From assembly GCA_017443765.1 (NCBI GenBank), contig JAFSYB010000115.1, positions 1-44,687 of the forward strand: 44,687 bases of DNA. Direction: 5' to 3'. The notes beneath the pieces are model-generated. The model worked only from the letters and a program-made list of their open reading frames with translations, was not told the DNA's origin and did not search any database. The translations under genes were made by a program, and so were the position numbers. Shown here in pieces: positions 1-8,330 of the stretch. The stretch comes from Muribaculaceae bacterium (GTDB lineage Bacteria > Bacteroidota > Bacteroidia > Bacteroidales > Muribaculaceae). Within the stretch, counting starts at the first letter, position 1; the number at the start of each line of letters is the position of its first letter.

Positions 1-392
1 CACTGGGCATTGCCCAGGGGGCCATCGACGAAACGGTGAAGTACACCAAGGAGCGCAAGCAGTTCGGACGCGCCATCGCCAAGTTCCAAAACACCCAGTT
101 CCAGATGGCCGACCTCAAGACCAAGGTCGAGGCCGCACGCCTGCTCGTGCGCAGCGCCGCCTGGAAGAAGGACAAGGGCCTCCCCTACTCGGCCGACGCC
201 GCCATGGCCAAGCTCTTTGCCGCCGAAACCGCCATGGAGGTCACCACCAAGGCCGTACAGTTCCACGGCGGTTATGGCTACACACGCGAATATCCCGTGG
301 AGCGCATGATGCGCGATGCCAAGATTACCGAGATTTACGAAGGCACTTCCGAGGTGCAGCGCATGGTGATTGCCGGGCATCTGTTTAAATAA
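1..392 (+). CDS. Acyl-CoA dehydrogenase, C-terminal part (truncated by window edge)
   Basis: The reading frame is open from the first bases, so the gene starts upstream of the window; about 130 residues are visible. They match the C-terminal helical domain of short-chain (butyryl-CoA type) acyl-CoA dehydrogenases: the [13 protein letters not shown] segment, the [20 protein letters not shown] segment that contacts FAD, and the [10 protein letters not shown] segment whose Glu is the catalytic base in this family. These flavoenzymes oxidise acyl-CoA to enoyl-CoA (or run in reverse) and pass electrons to electron-transfer flavoprotein. The two genes immediately downstream encode both ETF subunits, so a Bcd-Etf type complex is likely. 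Substrate chain length and direction cannot be decided from this fragment. Confidence 0.93.
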   Translation, partial: LGIAQGAIDETVKYTKERKQFGRAIAKFQNTQFQMADLKTKVEAARLLVRSAAWKKDKGLPYSADAAMAKLFAAETAMEVTTKAVQFHGGYGYTREYPVERMMRDAKITEIYEGTSEVQRMVIAGHLFK

Positions 393-408
393 TTAACCGA
401 GGAAAAGT

Positions 409-1200
409 ATGCACAATATGAATATCATAGTATGTATCAAACAAGTGCCCGACACCACCGAAATCAAGATTGACCCCGTGAAGGGCACGCTGATTCGTGA
501 GGGTGTGCCGAGCATTATGAATCCCGACGACAAGGGAGCCTTGGAGCTGGCGCTGCAACTCAAGGACCAGTTCGGGGCCCACGTCACCGTAATCTCCATG
601 GGACCTCCACAGGCCGATGTGATGCTGCGCGAGGCCTACGCCATGGGGGCCGACCGTGCCATCTTGCTCAGCGACCGCAAGTTTGCCGGCGCCGACACGC
701 TGGCCACCAGCTACGCCCTCTCGGGCTTGTGCCGCATGCTCGACTACGACCTGATTATCGCCGGTCGCCAGGCCATCGACGGCGACACCGCGCAGGTGGG
801 CCCCGAGCTCGCCGAGCACCTGGGTCTGCCGCAAATCACCTATGTGGCCGACATCAAACGCCTTGACAACGGCAAATTGCTGGTGCACAAGGAAAACGAA
901 GACAGCGTGCAAGTGCTGGAGGTGGAGGGCAAGTGCCTGCTCACCGTGCTCGCCTCGGCCGTCGAGCCGCGCTACATGAGCGTGAGCGGTATCGTTGAGG
1001 CCTACGACAAGGAAGTGGAAGTGTGGAGCGCCGACAAAATCGACGTCGACGAGAACCTGCTCGGCCTCAAAGGCTCGCCCACCAAGGTGTTCCAGTCGTT
1101 CCCCAAAGCCCTCAAGGAACCCGGCGAGGTGCACGAGGTGAGCGACGAAGAGGCAGTGGAACTCATTGTGAGTAAACTAAAGGAGAAACATATCATTTGA
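409..1200 (+). CDS. etfB: Electron transfer flavoprotein subunit beta
   Basis: About 263 residues, normal length for EtfB. The start NIIVCIKQVPDTTEIKID and the internal GRQAIDGDTAQVGPELAEHLG segment (near residues 118-136) are hallmarks of the beta subunit, which binds AMP or, in bifurcating ETFs, a second FAD. It pairs with EtfA to carry electrons from the acyl-CoA dehydrogenase encoded just upstream. The gap to that gene is 16 bases and contains GAGGAAAAG directly before the ATG at 409. A second in-frame ATG at 418 gives the more typical N-terminus MNIIVCIKQ and may be the true start. Membership in a dehydrogenase-etfB-etfA operon is inferred from spacing and strand. Confidence 0.95.
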   Translation: MHNMNIIVCIKQVPDTTEIKIDPVKGTLIREGVPSIMNPDDKGALELALQLKDQFGAHVTVISMGPPQADVMLREAYAMGADRAILLSDRKFAGADTLATSYALSGLCRMLDYDLIIAGRQAIDGDTAQVGPELAEHLGLPQITYVADIKRLDNGKLLVHKENEDSVQVLEVEGKCLLTVLASAVEPRYMSVSGIVEAYDKEVEVWSADKIDVDENLLGLKGSPTKVFQSFPKALKEPGEVHEVSDEEAVELIVSKLKEKHII

Positions 1201-1240
1201 TTAGTGGTTTGTGATTGGTGGTTAGTGGTTGGTGGTTAGC
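1201..1240. repeat. Stuttering GGTTAGTGG simple-sequence tract between etfB and etfA
   Basis: The etfB-etfA gap (1201-1287) opens with an imperfect repetition of TTAGTGGTT / GATTGGTGG / GGTTGGTGG units. The reverse-complement wording (CCACTAACTAA) reappears before the isochorismatase-like gene near 25438-25449. The 87-base gap is long for an etf operon, so the tract probably expanded inside an existing operon. Confidence 0.6.
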
Positions 1241-1287
1241 CAACTGAACACCGAAAGCCAAGAACTGAACACTTCTGAAAAACAGCT

Positions 1288-2304
1288 ATGGATAAGAAAG
1301 ACTATAAGAATGTATTTGTATTTGCCGAGCAGCGCGAGGGCGTGATTCAGCCCGTTGCCTACGAGCTGTTAGGCAAGGCCCGCGACCTGGCCGAGGCACT
1401 TGGCGAGAAAGTGGTTGCCCTGCTGCTGGGCAGCGGCGTCAAGAACCAGGCCCAGGCCCTGATTGAGCAAGGGGCCGACGAGGTGATTGTGGCCGATGTG
1501 CCCGAGCTGGAGCACTACCTGAGCGAGCAGTACGCGCAAGTGATGTCGCAAATCATCAACGAGCGCAAGCCCAACATCGTGCTCTACGGTGCCACCACCA
1601 TCGGTCGCGACATGGCGCCGCGCCTGGCCTCGCGCCTCAAAGCCGGCCTCACCGCCGACTGCACCAAGCTGGAGATTGTTGCCGACGACCAGGGCGATGT
1701 GAACCTGCACTCCACGCGTCCCGCCTTTGGCGGCAACCTCATGGCCACCATCGTGTGTCCCAACACGCGGCCGCAGATGAGCACCGTGCGCCCGGGCGTG
1801 ATGCAGAAAATGGAACGCCAGCCGGGACGCAACGGCGTGGTGACCGATTTCACACCCAAGTTCGACACCTCGAAGTTCAAGGTGCGCCTGGTCGAGACCA
1901 TCAAGGCCGACAAGAGCGTGGCCGACATCAGCGAGGCAAAGATTCTTGTGTCGGGCGGTCGCGGCGTGCACGACAAGGAAGGCTTCGACAAGCTCCAGTC
2001 GCTGGCCGACGTGCTTGGCGGACAAGTGGCCTCGTCGCGTGCCATGGTCGACAACGGCATTATGCCGCATGAGTGCCAGGTGGGTCAAACGGGCAAGACC
2101 GTGCGCCCCAACCTCTACATGGCCTGCGGCATCAGCGGTGCCATCCAGCACCTGGCCGGCATGGAAGAGAGCGACTTGATAATTGCCATCAACAAGGACA
2201 AGTACGCTCCCATCTTCAGCGTTGCCGACCTGGGCATCGTGGGCGACCTGCACCGCATCGTACCCCTGCTCACCGAGCGCCTGAAACGCGAAATGGCGAA
2301 GTGA
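1288..2304 (+). CDS. etfA: Electron transfer flavoprotein subunit alpha
   Basis: 338 residues, standard for EtfA. The N-terminal half is the ETF fold. The C-terminal third is the FAD-binding domain, seen as SGGRGVHDKEGF (near 222-233), the GQTGKTVRPNLY segment (near 267) and ACGISGAIQHLAGM (near 279-292), then INKDKYAPIFSVADLGIVGD. It binds FAD and shuttles electrons between the acyl-CoA dehydrogenase and the respiratory chain or ferredoxin/NAD. It lies 87 bases after etfB on the same strand and is followed by a strong hairpin terminator, so it is the last gene of the operon. Confidence 0.96.
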   Translation: MDKKDYKNVFVFAEQREGVIQPVAYELLGKARDLAEALGEKVVALLLGSGVKNQAQALIEQGADEVIVADVPELEHYLSEQYAQVMSQIINERKPNIVLYGATTIGRDMAPRLASRLKAGLTADCTKLEIVADDQGDVNLHSTRPAFGGNLMATIVCPNTRPQMSTVRPGVMQKMERQPGRNGVVTDFTPKFDTSKFKVRLVETIKADKSVADISEAKILVSGGRGVHDKEGFDKLQSLADVLGGQVASSRAMVDNGIMPHECQVGQTGKTVRPNLYMACGISGAIQHLAGMEESDLIIAINKDKYAPIFSVADLGIVGDLHRIVPLLTERLKREMAK

Positions 2305-2323
2305 ACAACAACTGTGTCAACGC

Positions 2324-2362
2324 AAGTCAAGGCGGGTCAATGCAAGACCCGCCTTGACTTTT
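2324..2362 (+). terminator. Hairpin terminator after etfA
   Basis: A perfect 15-bp stem (AAGTCAAGGCGGGTC at 2324-2338 pairing with 2346-2360) encloses a 7-base loop and runs into T residues, 20 bases after the etfA stop codon. Confidence 0.85.
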
Positions 2363-2414
2363 ATATCCCTCAAGCGCCCGAACCCGTTTCACCCTGCGAG
2401 CGGCCAGCAAAAGC

Positions 2415-2467
2415 GTGACATGGGGACGGTTCTTTTGTCACACTCTTGATGCGGCCAAAGTGTGACA
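2415..2467. repeat. 27-bp GTGACA element, copy 1, with trailing half-site
   Basis: GTGACA at 2415-2420 and TGTCAC at 2436-2441 are inverted arms around the 15-base core TGGGGACGGTTCTTT. A further GTGACA follows at 2462-2467. The identical 27 bases with the same trailing GTGACA occur at 4337-4390, so the two copies bracket the ATPase/nuclease gene at 2759-4216. From memory, very similar wording is dispersed in other bacterial genomes and sometimes linked to Y1/REP-type transposases; no such gene is visible here. Confidence 0.75.
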
Positions 2468-2562
2468 TGGGTTAGCACCGATTGTGGCGAGCAAGGTTTA
2501 GGCCGAGGGTTGAGCGTGTAATGCGACCTGTGCTGTGGAAATTGGCAGTGTCACCGGGAACA

Positions 2563-2613
2563 GGCCTCGTAGATGGCCAACAGCATCGTGCGTAGTTGGC
2601 CCTCTACGAGGCC
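2563..2613. repeat. Long intergenic hairpin
   Basis: Arms of 19 bases (2563-2581 and 2595-2613) pair with one mismatch around a 13-base loop; the outer 11 bp GGCCTCGTAGA and inner 7 bp GGCCAAC are exact. It lies between the 27-bp element and the dispersed repeat copy A, more than 200 bases past the etfA terminator, so it does not look like that operon's terminator. Confidence 0.65.
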
Positions 2614-2633
2614 CCGCGACGGGAGGCGTCGCC

Positions 2634-2735
2634 ATCCCCACGCCACGCGCATCTTCGACGCGCGCGCCGTGGAGTTTCATTCACTTTGAGGCCGCTGGCC
2701 TCATGCAGACCGTCGGCCTGCGCTTCGCCTTGCGG
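2634..2735 (+). repeat. Dispersed intergenic repeat, copy A
   Basis: About 100 bases containing GCATCTTCGACGCG, GCGCCGTGG, CACTTTGAGGCC, CTCATGCAGACC and GGCCTGCG in that order. The same ordered blocks recur on the minus strand at 8331-8425 and on the plus strand at 40271-40345. All copies are intergenic, and none encodes a recognisable protein. Confidence 0.75.
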
Positions 2736-2758
2736 CTCCGTGGCACGTAACATAACGG

Positions 2759-4216
2759 TTACTTGAAAAGGTCATCCATGGTAATAACCTGATTAACAAT
2801 GCCTGTGTGTTCACCCATAGCAAGCCCCTTGGTGGTTATCATGACCAACTGGATGCTGTGGGTCGCGCGGTGCATCGGGCTGCCGACGAAAGCGTCAATC
2901 TTGTTGAGGATATTGTTTTCGTCAGCCGCTGTGATTCCGTATTTCCCCTCGGTGAATTTCATCTCGCACAGGTAGTCGGTTCGTGCCGCCTTGCTCTCCA
3001 TCACCAAGTCAATTTGTGCGCCTCGCCCCTCTACATTCTTTCCGCTCCAGCAGTAGGCGCGGTCGATAGATGCGACGCGCAGTGCGTTTTGCAACTGCTG
3101 TTGGTGTTCTATGCACAAGAGCTCAAATGTGTCACCAGCCCAGGTATAGAACGTCGGCGTGCGATGAATGCTGCTCCACATTCGCTTCTGAATGGTCTGC
3201 TTGGAATCGGCAAAACGCAGGTAGAACAGAGAGAAAAAGTCGATGAGCTGGTACACGGTCTCGACACGCCGCTTGCCGTAACGTGGATATCCCCTGACGA
3301 TGCCCGATTCACGCAGGTTGTCGAGCAAGTTAGTCAACGAGCCTCCGCTTTTCATCCCTATCGCGTCACCGATTTCGGCCTGCGTCATGCCATAGAATTG
3401 TGTACCCAGTGCCTTGACGATATCAACGTAGCGCTCCTTGCTCGCATAAAGGCCTGCGTAGACATCTCGGAACTCTTGGTGTATGAGTTCGTCGGCAAAG
3501 AAGATGTTGTCGATATTCTCGGTCAGGGTAAGATGACTGCGCAGCTTGTCAAGGTAGTAGGGGATGCCGCCGAGCGCCATATAACTCACACACATCTCAT
3601 ATTGCGAAAGCCTGAAACTGTTCTTCTTGTAATATTTCTCACACTCGGCAAGCGTGAACGGAGCCAACTTGACGGTTTCAGTCAAGCGGCCGTGCAGTCC
3701 GCCATAGTCATGTATCACATTGTCGAGCATCCACGATGTGGCAGAGCCGCAAACCACAAGAACAATGTTGCGCTCGCTGTCGGCCCATGAGTTCCAAAAA
3801 TATCCCAATTCGGCAATCATCTCCGACGACTGCGGCCCGGCCAACCAAGGAAACTCATCGAAAAAGAGCACCTTGCGACGGCTCCTTAGAGCTTCAAGCA
3901 GTTTGCGCAGCAGCAGGAAGGCCTCACGCCAGCACGTGGGTTTCGGTTCGGAACGGTCAAGCCCGGCTAAGCACAGCGAATCCCAGAAATGTGCAAGTTG
4001 CAGCTGCCTGTAAGTTTCATAATTCTTGTCGTCGTCCTTCATGTAAGTCCCGACCACCTTGAATGCAATTTTCTTCCCGAACACCTCATTAACCAAATAC
4101 GACTTGCCGATTCGACGACGGCCATATATGGCAACAAATTCCGATTTCTTTGACTTAAATATTCGCTCAAGAATTTCAATCTCTCGCTTTCGCCCTATAA
4201 TGCTTGAATACCTCAT
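2759..4216 (-). CDS. ATP-binding protein with C-terminal DUF234 PD-(D/E)XK-like domain
   Basis: 485 residues. The N-terminal half is an archaeal-type AAA+ ATPase: SSIIGRKREIEIL at the start, Walker A YGRRRIGKSYLV (near 31-42) and Walker B KVLFFDEFPWLA (near 115-126). A helical and winged-helix middle follows. The C-terminal part (about 385-470) shows QIDLVMESKA and LCEMKFTEGKYG, the Asp...Glu-x-Lys pattern of DUF234-type PD-(D/E)XK domains. The family is common in Bacteroidetes and archaea, but its role is not established. The gene stands alone, with its own promoter, and is bracketed by two copies of a 27-bp repeat, which hints at mobility. A defence or selfish-element role would be speculation. 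Confidence 0.85.
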   Translation of the reverse strand: MRYSSIIGRKREIEILERIFKSKKSEFVAIYGRRRIGKSYLVNEVFGKKIAFKVVGTYMKDDDKNYETYRQLQLAHFWDSLCLAGLDRSEPKPTCWREAFLLLRKLLEALRSRRKVLFFDEFPWLAGPQSSEMIAELGYFWNSWADSERNIVLVVCGSATSWMLDNVIHDYGGLHGRLTETVKLAPFTLAECEKYYKKNSFRLSQYEMCVSYMALGGIPYYLDKLRSHLTLTENIDNIFFADELIHQEFRDVYAGLYASKERYVDIVKALGTQFYGMTQAEIGDAIGMKSGGSLTNLLDNLRESGIVRGYPRYGKRRVETVYQLIDFFSLFYLRFADSKQTIQKRMWSSIHRTPTFYTWAGDTFELLCIEHQQQLQNALRVASIDRAYCWSGKNVEGRGAQIDLVMESKAARTDYLCEMKFTEGKYGITAADENNILNKIDAFVGSPMHRATHSIQLVMITTKGLAMGEHTGIVNQVITMDDLFK

Positions 4217-4240
4217 AAAATCAAGTTGTTAATTCCGCCA

Positions 4241-4271
4241 CAAAGGTAGTGACAATATCTGAAAAGGGCAA
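4241..4271 (-). promoter_or_regulatory. Bacteroidetes-type promoter for the ATPase gene
   Basis: On the minus strand the -7 box is TACCTTTG (4248-4241). A TTG (4271-4269) stands 20 bases upstream, the expected -33 spacing. It lies 25 bases before the ATG at 4216. Confidence 0.7.
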
Positions 4272-4336
4272 TAAAAGTTCCTTAAAATTCAGCGAAAATG
4301 AAGTATTTCGGTTGAATTTCGCTGATTTTTCAAGTT

Positions 4337-4390
4337 GTGACATGGGGACGGTTCTTTTGTCACATCGATTTTTGCGGCAAAAACGTGACA
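4337..4390. repeat. 27-bp GTGACA element, copy 2, with trailing half-site
   Basis: Identical over 27 bases (4337-4363) to the copy at 2415, again followed by a lone GTGACA (4385-4390), 48 bases from the first arm against 47 in copy 1. Both spacers also share GCGGC followed by A-rich sequence just before the half-site, so the repeated unit is about 53 bases rather than 27. Confidence 0.75.
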
Positions 4391-4401
4391 CCGACGGCGT
4401 T

Positions 4402-4526
4402 GAAGTTCCTCTTCGAGGCACGACGATGGGAGTGTCCTGGGTGACCAAGCGGCGAGCATCTTCGATGCTCTTGCATGGGCTTTAATATGGTGTCGGGTCT
4501 TCGACCCGCCTGACCTCTTTGAGGTC
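4402..4526. repeat. Array of four miniature triloop hairpins
   Basis: Four small perfect hairpins with three-base loops occur in 125 bases: CCTC-TTC-GAGG (4408-4418), GAGCATC-TTC-GATGCTC (4454-4470), CGGGTC-TTC-GACCCG (4494-4508) and GACCTC-TTT-GAGGTC (4512-4526). The unit order and much of the wording recur at 40407-40581. No coding potential is seen. Confidence 0.7.
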
Positions 4527-4557
4527 TTTGACACAGCGTCCTCCTGCGTGTTACCAA

Positions 4558-4665
4558 GCCTATACTTTTGGTCTTATGTTTATATCCTTATGTTCTTTTG
4601 TCTATAACCTGTATCCGTGTCTATACTTTTGTCCTTTTGTTCTTATGTCTAATTTCTTTAACATG
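4558..4665. repeat. T-rich stuttering tract (CTATACTTTTG / CTTATGTTCTTTTGT)
   Basis: About 100 bases of imperfectly repeated CTATACTTTTG, TCTTATG, TTCTTTTGTC and CTATAAC words between the hairpin array and the terminator of the downstream minus-strand gene. It is strongly strand-asymmetric (T-rich on plus) and has no open frame worth calling. Confidence 0.6.
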
Positions 4666-4707
4666 GTGTCGGTCTCGGTGCGGAAGCGCGTGGTGAGTGT
4701 CTTGCAA

Positions 4708-4752
4708 CGCAGTGCCCCCGAAAGTTGCGCTTCAACTTTCGGGGGCACTGCG
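4708..4752 (-). terminator. Strong hairpin, probable terminator of the oxidoreductase gene
   Basis: A perfect 20-bp stem (4708-4727 with 4733-4752) around a 5-base loop sits 20 bases past the stop codon of the minus-strand gene at 4772-7993. It has no good U tract on either side, which is common for Bacteroidetes terminators. Confidence 0.65.
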
Positions 4753-4771
4753 CTGTGCGACTGGCCGCCTT

Positions 4772-7700
4772 TTACTGGAAGGCGTTCTCGCTCAACCCCT
4801 TGCCGCCAAGGGCGAGGTCGTTCATATAGGTCGGGACGGGTTTGCCCAAGTATTTGTCCACATAGAGTTTGGCCAGATACTGTCCGAGCATGAAGCCGTG
4901 CCCGCGCAGGCCGGTGAGCAATCCCACCTCGGGGTCGACGATGTAGCGCGGCTCAATGTAGTAGCCGGCCCACACGGCATGGAAGCCCACCGAGGCCAGG
5001 TTGGGAATCCACTGCGCAAACATCTCGCTCACCACCTTGAGGAAGGCCTCGCTGTTGTACTTCAAGTTCTGGCGTGCCTCATAGGCATCGCAGTCGGGCG
5101 AGGCGCAGCCAATGATTTGGCCGGTGTGCAGGAACTGCTGGCCGTAGACGGCGTTGAATCCCTTGTAGTGGCGTCGGTCGATAATCATGTCGAGCGAATC
5201 GCCGTTCACGCCCATGTTGGGCAGGCGGCGGGTGATGAACGCCTGGTGCTTGACCGGGAAGAGCTGGGTGTCGATGCCGAGCATGTCGGTGAATTTCTCG
5301 GTGCCCCACCCCATGGCGTTCACAAAGTGGTCGCACGTGATTTCCACGTAATGCTTGTCGTGCCGGCGCACCAGCACGCGGAACTTCTCGCCCACACGCT
5401 CCACATGGAGCACCTCGCAGTCCTCGAGCACCTGGCCGCCATGCTGCTTGCCCACGTTACGCACATATTCAATCGTGCGTCCCGGTGTGGCCTGCCAGCA
5501 GTTTTTGGAAATCAACGCGTGGCTGTAGATGTTGTCGTCGGGATTCCAGTAAGGCGAAATCTCGTTGGTGAAGTCCTTGCGGTCGATCATGTATGCCTCG
5601 CTCCAGGCGCGTGAGGCATCGAGCGAGCGGTAGGTGGCATCGTCGTGCACAAGGTTGACATAGCGGGTCATCTTCAGGTCGATGTTGCAGTGCTGCTGGT
5701 CGTCGCGGAAGATTTCCAGGTTGTGCATGGCAATGTCGCTGATGTCGGGGTTGGAGAAGGCCGGCCGTCCGCCGCCAATGCAGCGCCACGTCGAGCCACG
5801 GTCGTAGTTGACCAAGATGGTTCGCTTCCCGGCCTCGGCAAAGTAGCGGAAAGCCGCGCTGCCGGTCATGCCACCGCCGGCAACCAGCACTTGGGTCTCG
5901 GCTTTCTCGACCACCGAGCCGTGCTCGAACACAAAGGTTTCCTTGGATTCGCCACTGTAGACGTCGCCCAGGGTGACCTGGTTGGCCAGCGGAGCCCGCG
6001 GGGTGCTCTCGCCCGTCACCTCGATGCCATGGGCGCGCAGGATTTGCTTGGCCCGCGACACGCAACGCTTGCCACGGCACGGCCCCATGCCCATGCGCGT
6101 GGTGTGCTTGAGCTCGTCGACCGAGATATACTTGCGGTCGCCCACCACGGCAAGCAGGGTGGCCACATCCACATCCTCGCAGTGGCACACAAACGACTTG
6201 CCTTCGTCGCTGCCGGCCAGGGGACGCAGATTCAGGGGAGCGGGATAGCGCTCCTTGAGCAAGAAGCCGTGCACCTGGTTCAGGTCGTCGACCTGGGTGG
6301 CCAGCACACGAGCCACATTGGTCTTGTTGTCTTTCTTGAGCACTTTCTCGATCACGCCCTCGCCCACTTGGGCGCCGTTGTCATCGACCAAAAACACATC
6401 CTTGCCCTCTTCCACATCATATTCCACGGGCAGGTACACCACGTTCTTGCGGCTGTCGTAGCCGAAGATGGCCAATCCGGGGCAGTGGTTCACGCACTGC
6501 ATGCAGCCAATGCACTTGTCGTAATCGACCATCGGCACCGACGAGGTGGTGGGCTTGGTGATGGCACCCTGCGGGCAGGCAAAGGTGCAGGGATTGCAGG
6601 CGAACCCGTAGAGGCAGTTGATTATGACGTAGGGTTTAAGCACCATGCGTTCGGCATCGGGCAGGCGAGGCTCGTCGAGCAGCCGCACGGGCCGCTGCTG
6701 CGAATCGATATACTGGCGCGAGACCTCGAGATAATCCTCGTAGGGGAACCGCAGTCCCAGCTCCTGCGCCACCTCGTAGGCCACCTGGCGTCCGCGCAGC
6801 ACGGCACTGGTACCCTCGCCAATGCGCACAGCATCGCCGGCACCATACACATTGCGCCCGAAGACTGCGCGTCCTTTCACGAGCAGCTGGTTGTCGGGAA
6901 TGAGCCCGGTGCAGATGTTGATGATGTCGATGTCGTCGATCACGCGCTCGGTGCCCGCGATGGGCTGGAAATTGCGGCACTCGGCAATCACGGCACCCGT
7001 CACACCGGTGTAGTCGTCGTTGGGTATGGCGCGAATGAGCACGTGCGAGGTCATGATGGGTATTCCCAGCCGTCGCACGCGGTTGGCCTGCACCGGGAAG
7101 CCGCCCTCATGGTCCATGCCCTCGATGATGGCCTTGATGGTGGCCCCGGCCTGCATGGCCTGGTAGCTGGTGAGGTAGCCGATGTTGCCGGCTCCCACGG
7201 TGAGCACGCGCTTGCCCAGCAAGGTGTGCTCCTGGTTCATCATCTTCTGGAACACGGCAGCGGTGTAAACGCCCGGCACGTCGTCGTTCTCAAACACGGG
7301 CATGAACGGCACCGCGCCGGTGGCCACCACCAAGTGGTCGGCGTCGATGTAGCTCACCTGCTGGGTGACGATATTCTTCAGGGCAATGCGCCGGCCCTCG
7401 AGCAAGTCCCACACAGTGTTGTTGAGCAGGATGCCGTCGTGGTTGTCGCCGGCAAGGGTCTTGGCGATGTCGAAGCCGCGCATGCCACCAAACTTGCGCT
7501 CCTTCTCGAAGAAGAAGAACTGATGGGTCTGCATGTTGAACTGCCCGCCCTCGGTGGCGTTGTTGTCGACCACAATGTTGGGTATGCCCAGTGCGGTGAG
7601 TTGCTCACGGCAGGCGAGTCCGGCCGGTCCGCCGCCAATGATGCACACCGTGGTCTTGTAGACTTTCGTTTCGCGGGCTGCACGAGCCTTGCCAGCGGGC

Positions 7701-7993
7701 ATGTAGTCGCTGGCAATCTCGCGCACCTCCTTCACGCCGTCGACGAGTGTGATGCAGATGCGGCGCACCTGTCCATCGACGAGCATTTCGCACGCTCCGC
7801 ACTTGCCGATACCGCACTCCAAACTGCGTTTGCGTCCGGTGAGGCTGTGGCTGTGCACAACAAACCCGGCCTGATGCAGGGCGGCAGCAATGGTTTTGCC
7901 TTTCTGCCCGCGCACGGTGCGTCCCTCAAACTGGAACTCTACGTATTCCTCTTTCGGAAGGTCAAGAATGGGATGATTCTCAATTTTATACAT
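4772..7993 (-). CDS. Fused iron-sulfur/FAD amine or amino-acid oxidoreductase (HcnA-HcnB-HcnC-like)
   Basis: 1073 residues with five modules. Residues 20-95 form a plant-type [2Fe-2S] domain (C60, C65, C68, C80; CGIGKCGACEM). Residues 113-450 form an FAD/NAD pyridine-nucleotide reductase domain (CIIGGGPAGLAC; second Rossmann VLTVGAGNIGYL; GAGDAVRIGEG). Near 461-505 are two ferredoxin clusters (CLYGFACNPCTFACP, CIGCMQCVNHCP). A BFD-like [2Fe-2S] domain spans about 600-650 (CHC, then CRGKRC). From about 700 to the end is a DAO domain (VLVAGGGMTGSAAF; GLRGHGFMLGQYLA). HcnABC, opine and sarcosine oxidases carry the same parts on separate subunits. An oxidation of an amine or imino acid coupled to an internal electron wire is the likely role; the substrate is unknown. 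It appears to be a single-gene unit. Confidence 0.85.
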   Translation of the reverse strand: MYKIENHPILDLPKEEYVEFQFEGRTVRGQKGKTIAAALHQAGFVVHSHSLTGRKRSLECGIGKCGACEMLVDGQVRRICITLVDGVKEVREIASDYMPAGKARAARETKVYKTTVCIIGGGPAGLACREQLTALGIPNIVVDNNATEGGQFNMQTHQFFFFEKERKFGGMRGFDIAKTLAGDNHDGILLNNTVWDLLEGRRIALKNIVTQQVSYIDADHLVVATGAVPFMPVFENDDVPGVYTAAVFQKMMNQEHTLLGKRVLTVGAGNIGYLTSYQAMQAGATIKAIIEGMDHEGGFPVQANRVRRLGIPIMTSHVLIRAIPNDDYTGVTGAVIAECRNFQPIAGTERVIDDIDIINICTGLIPDNQLLVKGRAVFGRNVYGAGDAVRIGEGTSAVLRGRQVAYEVAQELGLRFPYEDYLEVSRQYIDSQQRPVRLLDEPRLPDAERMVLKPYVIINCLYGFACNPCTFACPQGAITKPTTSSVPMVDYDKCIGCMQCVNHCPGLAIFGYDSRKNVVYLPVEYDVEEGKDVFLVDDNGAQVGEGVIEKVLKKDNKTNVARVLATQVDDLNQVHGFLLKERYPAPLNLRPLAGSDEGKSFVCHCEDVDVATLLAVVGDRKYISVDELKHTTRMGMGPCRGKRCVSRAKQILRAHGIEVTGESTPRAPLANQVTLGDVYSGESKETFVFEHGSVVEKAETQVLVAGGGMTGSAAFRYFAEAGKRTILVNYDRGSTWRCIGGGRPAFSNPDISDIAMHNLEIFRDDQQHCNIDLKMTRYVNLVHDDATYRSLDASRAWSEAYMIDRKDFTNEISPYWNPDDNIYSHALISKNCWQATPGRTIEYVRNVGKQHGGQVLEDCEVLHVERVGEKFRVLVRRHDKHYVEITCDHFVNAMGWGTEKFTDMLGIDTQLFPVKHQAFITRRLPNMGVNGDSLDMIIDRRHYKGFNAVYGQQFLHTGQIIGCASPDCDAYEARQNLKYNSEAFLKVVSEMFAQWIPNLASVGFHAVWAGYYIEPRYIVDPEVGLLTGLRGHGFMLGQYLAKLYVDKYLGKPVPTYMNDLALGGKGLSENAFQ

Positions 7994-8202
7994 AATGATT
8001 AATCTACTAAGTTGTTTCTCTCGTTAATTCAATCTGACGGCGCAATCTCGAGCGCAACGAGAATAGCATGGCTGGGCCGAGTCAAAAAAAGTCGTCAAAT
8101 TACACGCAAATACATTGAAGGTTAATGAGTTGTAAATCCTGAAACGTGGCGATGCCGAAACCGCAAAAACGCAACAAAAAACGCCGCAACGTTTCGTGAC
8201 GG

Positions 8203-8210
8203 CAAAATTA
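8203..8210 (-). promoter_or_regulatory. Possible -7 box upstream of the large oxidoreductase
   Basis: Minus-strand TAATTTTG fits TAnnTTTG, but no good TTTG lies at the usual distance, and the implied leader to the ATG at 7993 would be about 200 bases. The gap 7994-8330 shows nothing else recognisable. Confidence 0.35.
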
Positions 8211-8330
8211 CGCAAATTTTTTGTAAGTTCGTAGAAATCACCGAAGAATTTGCCCAACAAATTGGACGCACCCACAAAAGCGCGTGCTTTTGCGGGTGCT
8301 GCCTCCGTCAAAGGCGATTGCCGCCCGCGT

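Noticed and set aside
5645..8002. 785-codon open frame on the plus strand opposite the large oxidoreductase
   Set aside because: It mirrors the real gene's codon pattern; the translation is His/Val/Gly/Ala-rich low-information sequence with no motifs. Similar shadows occur opposite the barrel gene (16152-18251) and the channel gene (19498-21621).
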